DNA of 64,000 nucleotides from Paramyrothecium sp. XJ0827 (taxonomy: Eukaryota; Ascomycota; Sordariomycetes; Hypocreales; Stachybotryaceae). The DNA is taken from assembly GCA_020881915.1 (NCBI GenBank), contig JAJFPB010000002.1, positions 1,116,001 to 1,180,000 of the forward strand, read 5' to 3'. Positions within the stretch are counted from its first letter, which is position 1; the number at the start of each line of letters is the position of its first letter. Made by a program: the position numbers and the translations under genes. The notes beneath the pieces are model-generated. The model made no database searches and was not told where the DNA came from. It saw only the letters and a program-made list of their open reading frames with translations. Positions 12,994 through 25,648 of the stretch are shown here, in pieces.

Positions 12994-15270
12994 TCACGCA
13001 GCCATCTCCTCCTCGTCTAGCGGTTCGACTCTAACCAGGATCTCCTCTAGCAGACCCTCCAGGAAACTGCCGACGTCCCGTCCCATACCCACGGGCTCCG
13101 CCTTGTCGTAATGGTCGATCTCCTTGCACACATGCGCCAGCTTGTACACCAGTTTCCGTACCTTCTCGTGCGCCGCCTCTGCGCGCTGCTGCTTCGCCGT
13201 GACGGGCACGGGACCCGCTTGGTTGGTCTTGTACACCTGCTGAAGCCTGATCTGTCTCCGCTTGAGCGCCTCTTCTAGGGCTGGGAATATCACGTCGTTG
13301 AGCGCGTCCAGTTCGCCATTGGGATTGCCCGGCGCAGGGGAAGGGAACGCGGACAGCGTGGCTGAGATATCGGAAGGCGGGGCTGGAGAAGGCGCCTTGA
13401 CGACAGGAACCGGCTGCGCCGCTGGAGGAGCCCGCGGTCCAGCCACGTGCTGCGAAGATGGCACCCGCTGCCCTTGCTGCGGCGTCGGCGAGCCTCTATA
13501 GGGGGGGATCTCGGGGATAGTCATGGGCGGGGCTCTTGACGAAGGCGGCCGTGAGATGTTCTGCTGGTGGGGCGGCGGCGTTGGCGTCGACGACTCCGCG
13601 CTTCTGTCCGGAACCCCGGAGGCGAGGTTCAAGTTAAGCAGGCCCATATCCCGCTGCAACTGCACCTGCAGCTCCCGGTCATAGTCGGGCGACGGCGCCG
13701 CTGCTGAAAACGGCATCTGCTTGTTCGCCCTGGGCGTCTCAAGTCCTGCATCCGGTTCTCGAACGAGTTGCTTCATGGGACTTGGCGGTAAAGGTACCTT
13801 GGATGGTGACCCGGTCGGTTGCTGCAGAACAGGTTTGCGTTGAGGGCTCGTCTGCCGCGACGTACCTTGGTTGGCAGCCTTGACCGTATCGTTTGGTTGC
13901 ACGTAGAGGTCCCTGTTTTTGCTTGGGCTCGGTTCCCTCCGTCTATCCGCATTGTTGTGTGGCGTTTCCAATGTGCGCGGTGCGGCCCTTGCATTTGTTG
14001 CACTCTCGTCCATGTCATTGAGCCCGGGCCGGTTGACGACGCCTCCGCGGTCACCTACCAGACGCACCGTGCCAAAGTCCCACATGTCCTCGTCTACTCT
14101 CTCTCGTTCTGTCGGCACACCACCGTCGGCGCCATCCCAGCTATCGTCATCGTCGCCCTTGTGCGTCACCGCCCATCGGCTATGCCGCTCAATCAGCTCC
14201 GTCAGGTACGTCGTCTTCTTGGCCCGCCTGATAAAGGCATGTCGCAGCAGGTCCTTCGCCGTGGGCCGTTTCTTGGGATCACGCTGCAAGCAGAGCTCGA
14301 CGAACTCCTTGAACGCCTTTGTGAAGTTGCCTTCGAGCGTCGGGGGTGGGTTCTTGGGAATCAGGAACAGAACCTTCATCGGGTGGATGTCGGCGTAGGG
14401 CGGCTCGCCGTTGGCCAGCTCGAGGGCCGTGATGCCGAGGGACCAAATGTCGGCCTTGTGGTCGTACCCGGACTGCTTAATGACTTCGGGTGCCATCCAA
14501 AAGGGTGTACCAACAAATGTGTTCTTCTTGGTCATTGTCGCGGACAGCTGGCCCGACACGCCAAAGTCGGCCAGCTTGACCTGACCATTGGATCCAAGCA
14601 GGACATTGGCGGCTGTGATTGCGTCCCGCGTTAGCAAGTGCCTCCAGTGCCCCCAGCGGATGCTCGTTTCTGCCCACCTTTGACATCTCGGTGCAGCTTC
14701 TTGTCCGAGTGTAAGTAGTCCAAGCCAAGCAACAGCTCGCGCACGATGATGGCAATGTAATCCTCGCCGATGGGGCCAGGTTTCATGAGATCCGCACAGC
14801 TCCCGCCGGAGCAAAACTCCATGACAATCCATAGTTCGGCTCCCTTGGCGTACGATCCGTAGTACTTGGTCACGTAGGGCGACTGCAGCTCCGACAGGAT
14901 GGCGATCTCCTGTATGATGTCCTCGACCTCGTCCTCGGCGCTCTCGATGTCAATGACCTTGATGGCGACGGCATGCCCGGTTCGCTTGTCCACGCTGTGT
15001 ACCCCGGGGGGGTTGGTTGTCAGCATAAGTCCGGCTCAACTCACTCGAGCTCGACGGAGGGAGGGAGTGCTTCCAGCGGAGCGACATACCCCTTGTAGAC
15101 CTTGCCAAAGCTGCCACCACCTGTTGACCACCAAGTCAGAGCCCGTCGCCGGCCAGGCAAGACGCAGCGGCCGTGAACATACCGATACAGTACTCCTTGG
15201 AGTATAGCAGCTCCGGGTCCAGGGCCTCGTGGCCCTCGTCTGCATCCCGATCCCTCTCCCTCTCAGCCAT
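12994..15270 (-). CDS. Ste20/SPS1-like germinal-centre protein kinase (GCK-III type)
   Basis: Four exons on the minus strand: 15270-15183, 15120-15090 (only 31 nt), 14994-14678 and 14612-12994; 684 residues. The kinase domain spans about residues 26-285: glycine loop IGGGSFGKVYKG, ATP lysine Lys52 in AVAIK, catalytic HRDVK (141-145), DFG (161-163) and activation segment GTPFWMAPEVI. It belongs to the germinal-centre group. In Neurospora and Sordaria the related kinases (MST-1/SmKIN3, SID-1/SmKIN24) act in septation and in or beside the STRIPAK complex. The long tail (about 400 residues) is Pro/Ser-rich and disordered, ending in a helical, acidic C-terminus. The 31-nt exon encodes most of the glycine loop, so mis-splicing would kill activity. 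An in-frame upstream ATG at 15396 would add 42 residues; I chose 15270 because MAERERD is a plainer start. Which GCK paralogue it is remains open. Confidence 0.93.
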
Positions 15271-16645
15271 TGTGTGATGCGCCTTGGGCGTGTCGTCGGT
15301 CGGCTGGGGCCGCGACGGCGCGCTCCAGAGGTTAAACAGCGTGCCGGCAGGGTCGTTCGATGCCCGCTGCCTCCCTTCCGACTCGGTGCGAGGCACAATT
15401 CGTGGCTGGCTGGGGGTTTCGTTTGGTCTCGGGTCGGGAAGAGGTTCGCAAGGTGAGCGTGGGGAAAGCCGAACGTCAGATCAGGTACCTGTAGCTGTAG
15501 CGCATGCGAGTGCTGGTAAGGCGAGATAAGGTGCCTATCGGGCTGGCCGCAGTAGTGGGAGCGGGCGGTGAACCCCACCACTTGAAGCCGCTAATCGATC
15601 CAGGGCGCCCTGCAAACGCGGTTTGGGAGATGCGAGGGACCGGGTTTTGGGCTGTAAGTGTTAGACACGTGAAAAAGCAAACAGTGAAACTGGCAGGTTG
15701 ATGTGTCGTCTCAGGTTCGGACTGTTATCTCCACGCTCCAGCGGCGAGTGATCGAGCGCCCCCAGGAACAAAATAACAGGCATAATCGCTCATGTCAATA
15801 AAACATCCACAAAGACCTTGCCTTCGCCAACAGAGACGGACGGCAAAACAATTGGCCCACGTTACATCCTGGCTCCAGGCACGGCATCGCACTATTTACC
15901 CCAAAACCCAAAGGAGGGGCAGTGGTCGCGTCAACAGGCCGGGGAGGGTTGCCAGAGCAAAAGCTGCCAGACATCAGCCTATAATTGGCCCACTATAGCC
16001 CGGGGGGTCAACACGGCTTGGTTGGACGGGAGCTCAGCTCAGCTCAGTTCAGAGACATGGTCCTCAAGAGGTAGTTCATCACAAGGCATGGTCAGGGAGA
16101 TAAGGCAATAACTGGTTTTCGTGTTTTCACCAAGTCTCTGTAACTTTATGCCGATCAAACCCAATCAATTGACACCGACCTGAGCCCTTTGAGCTGCGCA
16201 CAGACGCACAGCTTGCCTCTTTCCCATCCCCTGTGGCCCAGCACGTTGAAGATACGCCACGGCCCGTGCTCCCTATCAACCCTCACTTGTCCTAAACATA
16301 TGCGGGAGCGGGAGCGCGGGTTTTGGCCTCGGCTCTTAGACAGTTGCAGCAGGGCGCAGCTCGTGTTCACTGAGCATCAGGTAACAACACCTTGGATCAC
16401 AATGCCAATCGTGTCTTTCACGTCTAGGTACGTATGAAATGCCCTAGCGGCAAGAAACATCATGACCAATCATGAGGTCCTCTCGGTCGACCGTTGTTGA
16501 AACCAAGGCTCACCTCAAGCACTCCGTATCTCGGCGTCAGTTACCCTTGTCCTCACGTCTATCTATAGCAAGCAAATATCATTCAAGTGTTCGTGTAGCA
16601 CGCATAAGCCCCTGGCCTGACGTCGCGTCCCAAGCAATGGTGTCC
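15271..16645. other. Intergenic: kinase promoter, UBX gene 3' flank
   Basis: About 1.4 kb with no supported gene. A short tandem of AGCTC/TCAGC steps lies at 16030-16050. The left part is the kinase leader, which could extend the kinase reading frame if the ATG at 15396 is used. Confidence 0.5.
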
Positions 16646-18315
16646 TCAATCCTCAATGAACTCAATCATTACTGTGCCCTGCTTCAGCCCGGTCTCCTCA
16701 ATTGTTCCGTCCAGGTTGTCAATCAGGTCCTGCCCTTGCGGCATCTTCTTCAGCTCGAACTCGACGCCCTGCCTACCTTCGAGGGGCTCCGCCTTGAGCC
16801 ACTCGTATATCCGCCGCACCGGATCCTGCAGGTTGAACCTACGGATGACACGTCCGGTGGGGTGGCGGAACTGAATGCGCGTCGTCGAGGCCGGGTTGTT
16901 GTCAGGCTCCACGTGTGGGTTTCCTGATGAGATCTGCGCGAAGGCGCTTTGGGGCGCGGGGGTAGCCTCGGTTTCTGGCTGCTTACCCTTGTCACTCAGC
17001 TCTGTTGACTTGGTCAAGGCATCCGGGTCAAACACATTCGGTGTCGATCCGGATCCGCTGCTCTCAGCGCCTGCTAAACTGTTCTTCAGGGCCATCTCCA
17101 GCATCTCCTCTTCCGTCATCCGATCCACGTCCACCGTCTGGGGCTTCCGGGCTGTCGTTTTAGCCACTGGGTTCTTGCTGTTGGCCGCAAGGCTGTATCT
17201 GTCGAGAAACTCGGCCAGTTCTGCGTGAAACTCAGGTGCCGAGGGAAATGGTCTTCCACTCCACACCTTGACTTGCTCGCCCGTCCGCGGGTCAATGATA
17301 GATACGTGGGGATAGTTGTCGGGATTCTCGTGGCTCTGGTTGGGGAAGTAGAAAGTTAGATACTCCTCCGCGTCTGCGTAGTCCTTGTCGTACTGGAGGA
17401 AGACAAAGTTTTCCGAAACGAGATCGCGCACAGCTTCATCTTTCCAGATGTCGCGATTCAGGGCCTGGCAATTAAAGTCGTTCATGTCCTGTAAATTCAC
17501 CATGATCCATTTCTTTTCATCCTTACCGAGGGTCCTCGCTTCATCCCATGAGCATCGTGTCATCAGGTCGAACGGAGGCCGGAAAAGATCCTGAAGCCGT
17601 CGAGCATGCGATCCGTTCTCGCCGCTGCGAGCCTCGGTAGCGTCTTCCCATATTCGCTGGCCGAAAGGGCCGCCGGATCGATCTTGAGCGCATCTAGTTA
17701 GCATGATTGTGTCTGCGGCCTGCGGCGCTTCGAATCTAGCTCTGGGATTTACTCACGTGGTGGTACTCTCCTCCGCTGCAACTGTTCAAACATAGCAGAA
17801 TCCAGGTCGTCTTGGCGACTCCACGTTGGGTCAGGCGCAACCAGCGTCTCCGTTGTCCTTGCAATAGGTGCTCGCACATCATCGCCAGCCGCGGCTCCGC
17901 CTGCACCTGAGCCGTGGTTCTCTCGGTAGAGCTCCTCTTGCAGGCGCTTGGCCATGGCCGCATCCTCCTCTTCCTGTGCAATGGCGGCCGCCTGCGCTGC
18001 TGCTGCCCGTCCGTCGTCGATATCGCTTTCATCGCCGTCATCGCCAAGATACATGTCCTCGTCATCATCGCTGTCTATATGGATGACGCCGCTTGCGTCC
18101 TCGCGCCCAATGTTGCCAGGTCGTGATCGCTGTGGAGGGACAGCCGGGGCTGACTGGGAGGGGACGCCGGCGCCGATGCCAACCGCCAGCTCAGGGTTCT
18201 CGAAATAAAGCCCGACAGCACGCTCAAAGTCGCCGTTGGCCAGCTCCAGGTAGCCGCGCGCCACGTCTGGAGTTGCGCCAGTGACGGTGGCAAAGGACGT
18301 AATATTCTCCTCCAT
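16646..18315 (-). CDS. UBA-UAS-UBX domain protein (Ubx5/UBXN7 type, Cdc48 cofactor)
   Basis: Two exons on the minus strand, 18315-17757 and 17682-16646; 531 residues. The order of domains is diagnostic. A UBA-like ubiquitin-binding helix bundle occupies residues 1-45 (MEENITSFATVTGATPDVAR). An acidic stretch HIDSDDDEDMY and a coiled AAAQAAAIAQEEEDAAMAKR follow. A thioredoxin-fold UAS domain starts at about residue 215 (RLQDLFRPPFDLM...). A possible ubiquitin-interacting motif (EEEMLEMALKNSL) comes next, and a C-terminal UBX domain (TTRIQFRHPTGRVIRRF...) ends at MIEFIED. Such proteins recruit Cdc48/p97 to ubiquitylated substrates and, in the Ubx5/UBXN7 group, to cullin ligases. The 74-nt intron uses GTGAGT and an AAG acceptor, which is unusual but the only one that keeps frame. 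It lies next to ECM29, another proteasome-system gene, on the same strand. Confidence 0.93.
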
Positions 18316-19294
18316 GATGTTTGTGTTCCAAGCTGAAGTGGCGGTCAGGTCGAAACAGTTGGGACGCTGGGTATCGATGACAGCTTTGAAAACAAGGGTT
18401 TGTTGATGGTTTGTTCGGTTCTTAATGAGAGCGAGTCGAGGTGCTGTCGCAGTTCGGAGATATTGCAAGCTCCTCCCAGCTGTGACTGAACACTGGGCTC
18501 AGGTGCGATGGTGGGAAGGGAATGTTGCCCCGCAGCGACGATACGTGGAAGAAGAGAAGTGAAAAATCGTAAAAAGAATAAGTTAAAAAAAAAACCCAAG
18601 CCGTCTCAGGATGGCAGCAGAATCAGGCTCAATACGAAGAGTTGGAAGCGGACGCCTGCACCTGAATGTATGTATAAAGTCAGGTTCTGCCGAAGTTACA
18701 AAAGAAGCTCCAGACAGAAGTCATTCATTACGGCATCATAAGTTAACCATCGGCCAGGCACCGCCGCCACACAAAATCACAGGCCACAGCCGTAGTGACG
18801 CAAACACCCTGAAAAACACCGCGGGGCATTTTCGGCACCGCAGGCCAGCAACAGGGTACAGTATCTTGCCTTGCCTTAGGTACCTTGACGGCAGCCTTAC
18901 CTCATCATACCTTAGCCTCCGCTAAGGTAAGGTGAGGTACTACTAGGTGCAGGTACCGGTACAGAGGTCGGATCATCCGTTTTCGCGGGACCTCCCTGCC
19001 GTGACGCTACCCTAGACTCTTCCTCATCGCCATGCTTGTTTGAAGCAATTGTACGACAAGCTGTGATCAGCACACTAGGTTTATGTATTCGGTTGCTGAA
19101 GAGATGCGATTGTAATGACTCTTTTTGGGGGGACGCTCCCATACTTGTCGAGAAGTACCGAAGTGTAACGGCAAATCCGGTGTTCATGTGGAAGGGCATC
19201 TAATTAATCCCACGTTTGTTACACATCAAGTCACCCAAAATCATGTACATCCAAACAATACCTTCCCAATTTATCATTCTACGAGAAAGCTCAT
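18316..19294. other. Intergenic: UBX gene promoter and ECM29 3' UTR
   Basis: Contains the promoter of the UBX gene and the 3' end of ECM29. It includes the TAAGGTA/AGGTACC cluster listed separately. A minus-strand frame at 19199-18912 has no domain and is not called. Confidence 0.5.
18876..18958. repeat. Cluster of TTAGGTACC / TAAGGTA motifs
   Basis: Within about 80 bp there are repeated forms of CTTAGGTACC, TACCTTA, TAAGGTAAGGT and AGGTACC, on both strands, about 560-640 bp upstream of the UBX gene start. Such AGGTACC-rich clusters are common in sordariomycete intergenic DNA as I recall; their function, if any, is unknown. Confidence 0.5.
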
Positions 19295-22200
19295 CTATGA
19301 TGCGAAATCACGCAACTCGTCCTGCACACTTCTCCACGCCTTCTGCACTTCTGTACTGCGCTCTGCCTCAACCGCAGAACCCACTGCGGCCCGCAAGTGT
19401 GCGAGCTGTGCACCCGACGGTCTCAACAGACCTCTCTTGTGTAGCTTGACCATTGCCAGCACAGCGTCCGTTCGCTTGGTTCTTTGCGCCTCCGTTCCGG
19501 CCTCGATCACGTCCAATCCCAGGCTGTCAATGTACGCCGTCCAAGAGCTGTCTTCTGTGTCTGCCGTTGAATGTTCCTGCCCGGAAGTAACCAATGACAC
19601 CGCGTCAGTGGCAATGTCCTGGACGCACTCGTACCACACTTCTCGCTTGATCCCATCAAATTTCGTACTGGAAAGATACGGCTGCAGCATCTTCACAACA
19701 TCGCGAAGCACTGCATCCGCAGCGCTCGCCATCTTTGCTCGGTTGTAGCCTCGGGCAATCGCCTCCACACCGTTCTTCGCTGTCTTGGTGGCAAGATCCT
19801 CTTTAGAGTCTACTTCCATCTTGTCCTCATCCTTCAGCTCGTCCAAGTACGGCTTGACAATCTGCGCAATGTCCTGAAGCATGTCTACGTCATCCCTGGC
19901 TTTGGCAAACCGCCAAAGACATCTAAATGCGTGGACACGATATTGCTCATTGTTGCGCTTGGCTTCGCGGATTGCGACCTTCTTCATCTGCGCTGCGACT
20001 TGCGCGTCGCCGCTCCACAGTGCTTTGCCCTTTTCGACAAAGTCCGGGAACGACTCTAGAAGCTTCTCCTTGCCCTCAAACGTCTTCAAAGCGAGGGTCT
20101 TGTCGAAAACTGGCCAAATAGCTTTCAGGTTGGCCTCGTTGATCTCCCCAGTGGCCTCGCTGGCCTTACTAACGTCGGCAACCATGGCGGCAACAGTGAA
20201 AGCCCCCGTGTGGCGCAACGACCATTGGGTGGTATCGAGACAGCGCTCTACCAGGGCCACAATCTCCGGAATGTATCGGACCACGGTACGGTTGCTGCCA
20301 GCGTGTTGATTCCACACCTCCTTGAAAACTTTGCTGGTATACTCATCCACGTCATGTGAGCCGAGATAGGAGAATGGAAGGAGCAGCGTTTCTTGAGATG
20401 TGAAATGGTCGGGAGACACCTTTGCAAGAGCGACAATGACGTCTGCAATCTTCTGGCGTCGTGATTCTTCCTCTGATTGCAGATAGAGGTTTTTGAACTG
20501 CTCACAGAAGCGCTGCTTGGCCGAGTCAGAAACCACTCGCATCATGTATGCCGTTGCACGAGCATATGCCTGGCTGACTTCGTCGTTCTTGTCCAGGGTC
20601 TGCTTTTCCATCATCTGCAAGAAGCGCGCGGAGACAGGTCTAACGTCGTTGGCATGGCGGGTGAACAGTGTAGACAATACCCTGCTGCAGCCAATCTTTG
20701 TAGGCATGCCGATAGCTGACTTGATGACTGCCTCGAGTCTGGGGGCGAGCTCTGTCATAACTCCTTCATCTATGAATCGCAGACAATTCTCAATTGCTTC
20801 AGAAATTGGCGATTGATTGACCATTTGCGAACGGAGCTTGTCAATTTGGTCCCGGCTTTCCTCGCCCGCTCGCTGGTAGTGGTAGTTGATCTGCTGAGGC
20901 TCAATCGTACTCAGCAGCCCGAGAAGCTGAGGGACCATGTCGGGGATGTACGACTTGAGGGCGTCGCCTCCTTGCTTGGCGATCTTCATCACTGTGATGG
21001 TCGCAAAGATCTGAACCTCCTGGACCGAGCTTTCGAGGGCCTTGTCAGACAGGAGGAACGGCAGCGCCTCTTGCATCATGGCTTTAGCCGCCGAGCCCTT
21101 GTTGCTTTCTTCCAGTTGGCGGACAAGACTGTTTGACAATGACATGCAAAGTCTCAACGCGGCTTCACGTACACTGCCCTTGACATCGTCGAGGACCTTC
21201 AACGCAGCTGCCCAGATCTCCCTGTAACGCTTCTCATACTGCGTGAATGGCCGGCCCTGTAGTAGATCAGCAATCGCAGCGCAGCAGGCCTCCCGCATCC
21301 GCCATTCACGTCCTAATATGCTCTTCAACAAGTCATCTAGGATGGCGTCAAAATGTGTATCCACGACTGCGCCTGAATCCTTGACTAGGGCCTTCCAAAT
21401 GTCGTTCATTGATCGCTGCACATTGGAGTTGGGGTCGAATCGGTACCTGTAAAGCTTCGGGTACAGCTTAGGATCGACCTCGGATTCTGACAGGATATTG
21501 CTGAGCCCAAATCGTCCGAAAGCCGACCGGGTTGACCATGTCGCAGCATTGGCTGCCAACGACATGAATTTGTACACGAGCCGTTGGTCTCCGACCTCAT
21601 TGGCCAGATTGACGATATCTTTGTATGAAGTGACCGAGCTCCCTTCCCCAGTCGGCAATGCGCCTGGCTCGAAAAGCTCGGTTTCCTGATCCACCTTGAG
21701 TTGAGTTCCACTACTCGTGAAAGCTGACACGAGGTCCTTAACCAATGTTGCCTTCAGGTCGGCATCGCCTCGCTCATACACAAGCGAGAGACCACGGGAA
21801 GCTGTTTCTTGGACTAGCTCGTCTCGGGCACTGAGTAGTCGCATGAACGCTGCCTGTATTTCTCGCAATCGAGACTGCACTTCGTCCAGATGCGAGCAGT
21901 ACTGGACTGTGCAGAACAACCATATACCAGATGCCTTCAGCAGCGACGGCTTCGTTGACTTGCAGTCAGCGAATAGCTTGTCAAGCACTGCTGTAATAAG
22001 CTTATTCCGGGAGCCTTTTCGAAAGTCGAGACTTTGAGGTTCCACGTCCATGGTGAGCTTGACAAAGTCAGAGTCCCATCGGGCGATTGCCGCGGTGAGG
22101 GAGTCTCCAACAGTAAAGTGTATTTCCACCTGCTTTATTTCGTGAAGGTCGAATAGGTTCTTCAGGATGTCTCCGAGGACACCACTTGACCATGCTGTCT

Positions 22201-24894
22201 CGGCGACTCCGGAGTCGCCGGTACCGCTCGACTCGTTCAAGCACAATGCTAGCCTGCCCAACGCGAAGATGGCTTTCTCGTTACGCTTTTTTGCCTTTGA
22301 AACCAATTTCTCCAAAATCTTGCTCAGAGCATGGTCACCTGAGACATCTGGAATCGCAAGCCCTGCTGACCAAAGTTGTGCAAATGCATCTAAAGCACAT
22401 TCGAAAAGTGAGTCTGGAACACCGTCGCTCACAAGAAGGTAGAAGGGGAAAGCGAGCTCGTCTAGGCTAACGCCACTGTCGTAAAAGACTGCCCGGGAGC
22501 AGATGTGTCCGAAAGCCAGTAACGCCCCTTCTGCGGCGTTGAGTACTGGCCCTGCTGCATTTTCTGCATGGTCAAAAAGACTCTGCAGGTTCTGCAGCCA
22601 CTGCCCAACATGGCCCGTGCCATTGGCAGGGTGTGGCGCGAGTATTCCGAGAGCTTTCGCAGAAAGAGATCGAATCTCCTTGCTGTTTGATTTGGCGAGA
22701 TCCAAAAGCTTCGAATCATAGCCTTTGAGAAATCCGATGATGGCGCTTGGGCAGAGAGCGGCGACCTCAACAAAGCATCGAATGCATTCTTCTTTGATCG
22801 AGACATCTTCAGCAATGGCGCCTTCAAGGCACGCTCGTAAATAGAAAACGAGGTGCTCTTGCTCAATGGCTTGTAAATAAGATCGAATGTTCTCGCGAGT
22901 TGCAATGGCAGTTTTTACCTGAGCGTCTAGGCTTTGCATCCAATCCGGCTCAACGGTAAAATCATCTAATGCCGACAAAAACATTATCTGCCTGCAATAA
23001 CGTAAAGCCAGGGGGTATGCCGATAGTCGTGCACCTGAAAAGTTTTGAAATACAGGTATGTCATGGAATCCGGAGATAGATGGTAGCGGTAGCGCCTCTA
23101 TCCCAAACTCGGCGTCAATGAAGGAACCAAAGAAGGCACCAATCATTTCCTTCCAATCCGGGAGTTCTGAATTCTTTTCATTGTGGGCGAGATATGTCCA
23201 AGGATCTAGGCCTTTGTGGCCTTGTTCAACAACATCGCTGCGCTCGTTTTTCTGCCCAGCAACTGCGAGAATGTCGATCCAGCGGCCACAGAGGTCAGAG
23301 AATGGAAGGCATTGATTTGCCCATTTCACTACAGCATGGCGTGTACTGCGCATAGCTGGTGGCTCCTCGGGCAATGATATGTAAGAGAGTAGCAGACTCT
23401 GGAGCTCTGTGCGGGAATGTCCTGTCGTTGCTGGAAAGTCGGCCGCTAGGCTTGAGAGGGCGCCGTCAATATTGACAACGGAGTCATGGTTTGGATCCTC
23501 AGAAAGTGATCTAAACAGCCATCGCGCCAGATCCAGTTGCTCCGAAAACAGCCAGTCGGTTCCACGGCAGAGCATGCCAATAGTCTCGTATGCCTTGGCG
23601 CGGAGAGCTGCATCGTCCGCAGATGTTTGCTGAGGTACCGGCCACCCTTGAGATTCGACATAGCTTCTCATGATGGCGACTAATTCCCTTCGCATGGTGA
23701 AGCTCTCCTTGGACGGTCCGACTCGCGCAACCCATGACAGATATTGAAACAATGCCCTATGTAGCTTGCTACGCTCCAGAGCGCTTGTTGGTTGAAGAGA
23801 GTCCTGAGGTGATCCTGTCGATTGTTGCAGAAAGTCACGAGAAACTACCCCCATAATTTCTTCGGGCATGGTGGTTGAGATTGAAGACTTGGACAGCATA
23901 TTCAAGATGCGAGTACGATAAGCTGCCGGCAGCTTAGCGTGCGCTTGGAAAAGTCGGCGTACAAGTTCCGGATCCTCTAGGGATACAGTGCTCCTCTTCA
24001 CAACCTCTTCGGCAGATGATGCGACTCGGTTGTCGAAACTCGATGCGGCATAAAGGGCAGGGAAGAACTTCTCATCGTCCAAGAATGCCCCACTAGCCAA
24101 GACGGCAACGAGCTTAGTTTTCAACTCAGACATCCTCCTGAAAACCGTTTGAGACTCGGGATTCTCTACGGAAAAGAGAGCCAGTTCTTCTTGGGAAAAA
24201 GTTGGATTCGCCTGAGCCCATGACCTAGTTGCTGTAGGAATTCGCAATCGGAAGAAGAGTGCCAACATTTTGGCAAGGAACTTGGCATCTTTCTCGTCTG
24301 TAAGACCAATCGCAGACCGAAACGCCTCATCGTCCTTGCTACCGCGAGGCGGTATTCGGATATCGAAGAGCATACGTAGTATGATCAGGAAGAAGGTTCC
24401 TGCACGCGAATGACCCTCATCTTTGAAAAAAGAACCCAGAGCTAGCGGAATGAGATCGCGTCTATCTTCCTCGTCTAATCGCTCCACACTATGCTGGATG
24501 AACGAAAGATCTAGCTGCTTGATTATGGCCGAATCGCTGGCCTTGTACTGTTCGAGAAGAGCCTTGACGGGTAAAATGACGCTGTTTTGAGTCAGCTATA
24601 GAAATTTGTACAAAGGTAGAATAAAGCACACCTTGGGGGCTGGATGAATGTTTTCAATCTCATCAACACTTGAATGACCTACACGAGTGAGTGGCTGGCT
24701 TAGCAATGAACCCAGGCGGTAATTACCTTGGCTCGGACGGAGGCATGATCACTCGCGGCCTTCAAGATGAGGGGGGCCAGGAACTTTTGCAAGAGTTGCT
24801 GCAATTTCTCCTCATTATTGGCAACAGCAAGGATTTTGAACTCCACATTGTCGACCAGCTGCAGCTCCCGCTGCTCCGTGGATGCCGCTGACAT
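19295..24894 (-). CDS. ECM29: Proteasome adaptor/scaffold protein Ecm29
   Basis: Three exons on the minus strand: 24894-24727, 24678-24632 (47 nt) and 24581-19295; 1833 residues, close to the yeast protein (1868). It is a very long alpha-helical HEAT-repeat protein throughout. The N-terminal segment reads ELQLVDNVEFKILAVANNEE, then ASVRAKVIQVLMRLK across intron 1 and QPPSVILPVKALLEQY across intron 2, the standard Ecm29 start. No transmembrane segment or signal peptide is seen. Ecm29 tethers the 20S core to the 19S cap, takes part in proteasome quality control and links proteasomes to membranes and motors. The large third exon is uninterrupted for 5.3 kb, which argues strongly that the gene is intact. 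It is the largest gene in the window and forms a ubiquitin-proteasome pair with the UBX gene downstream. Confidence 0.96.
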
Positions 24895-25648
24895 ATCAGG
24901 TCAATGGCCTCGACAAGGCAGGGATGATGGCTGAGACAAACGCAAAGGTCTCGAGGTCTGATTCAGTTCAGATGAACTGGAAAGGTCATATTCTTATTTC
25001 ACAAGAACGAGGGCGCAGAAAAGCTTAGGCAACCTGGGATGACGACAATTGCTGGAATCCCATCTTTGGTGTTCTTGTGGCGACCTTCCAGTCAACCACC
25101 GACTGACGACGTTCAGAATGGATTATGTAATCCCGGGAAAGTGGTCGTCGTGTTCGGAACCCGCGCACGTGATAAAGGCGCCTTGCCTATTTCGTGTCGA
25201 ATCTTCATTTGACACACCTACCTTAGTCTCACGATGTCGGACGTCCTCGAAAGGTCATTGCTGTATTAAGTCGGTGACCATGTAGGGCTGTCGGGTTTTC
25301 AATCAACTCCCCATGATCGACACCATTCCTAAGACGAGAGATACATATCAGCTCTGTTGGACATGATTCCCAGGAAAGCCATCGCCTCGACTTCGAGAAC
25401 CGGGTGTCTGCTCCAATGGAGTTTCAATTTGCCAACTGTGCCTCCGTCTCGCATGCTCCACAGGTTCGACTTGATTCACGCGATTTGATGTGCAATACCT
25501 AGGAAGTATACCTTGATTATGACTATGATGGGATGTAGGAGTATGCGTTGCGCTGGACAGCAGCGGATGTAGAGGTGATAAGGCGGCTAACTAGACTCTA
25601 TCTACAGATACTCGGTGGATTGATCTTCGAATCAGCCACTAATGGTCC
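24895..25648. other. Intergenic: ECM29 promoter, no other gene
   Basis: Contains the ECM29 promoter and the 3' flank of the membrane-protein gene at 25649. No RNA gene or repeat was recognised. Confidence 0.5.

Noticed and set aside
14613..14832. Start of the kinase at 14832 (612-codon frame)
   Set aside because: That start reads through an intron in the wrong frame and would delete the ATP-binding half; the spliced model restores HRDVKAANVLL.
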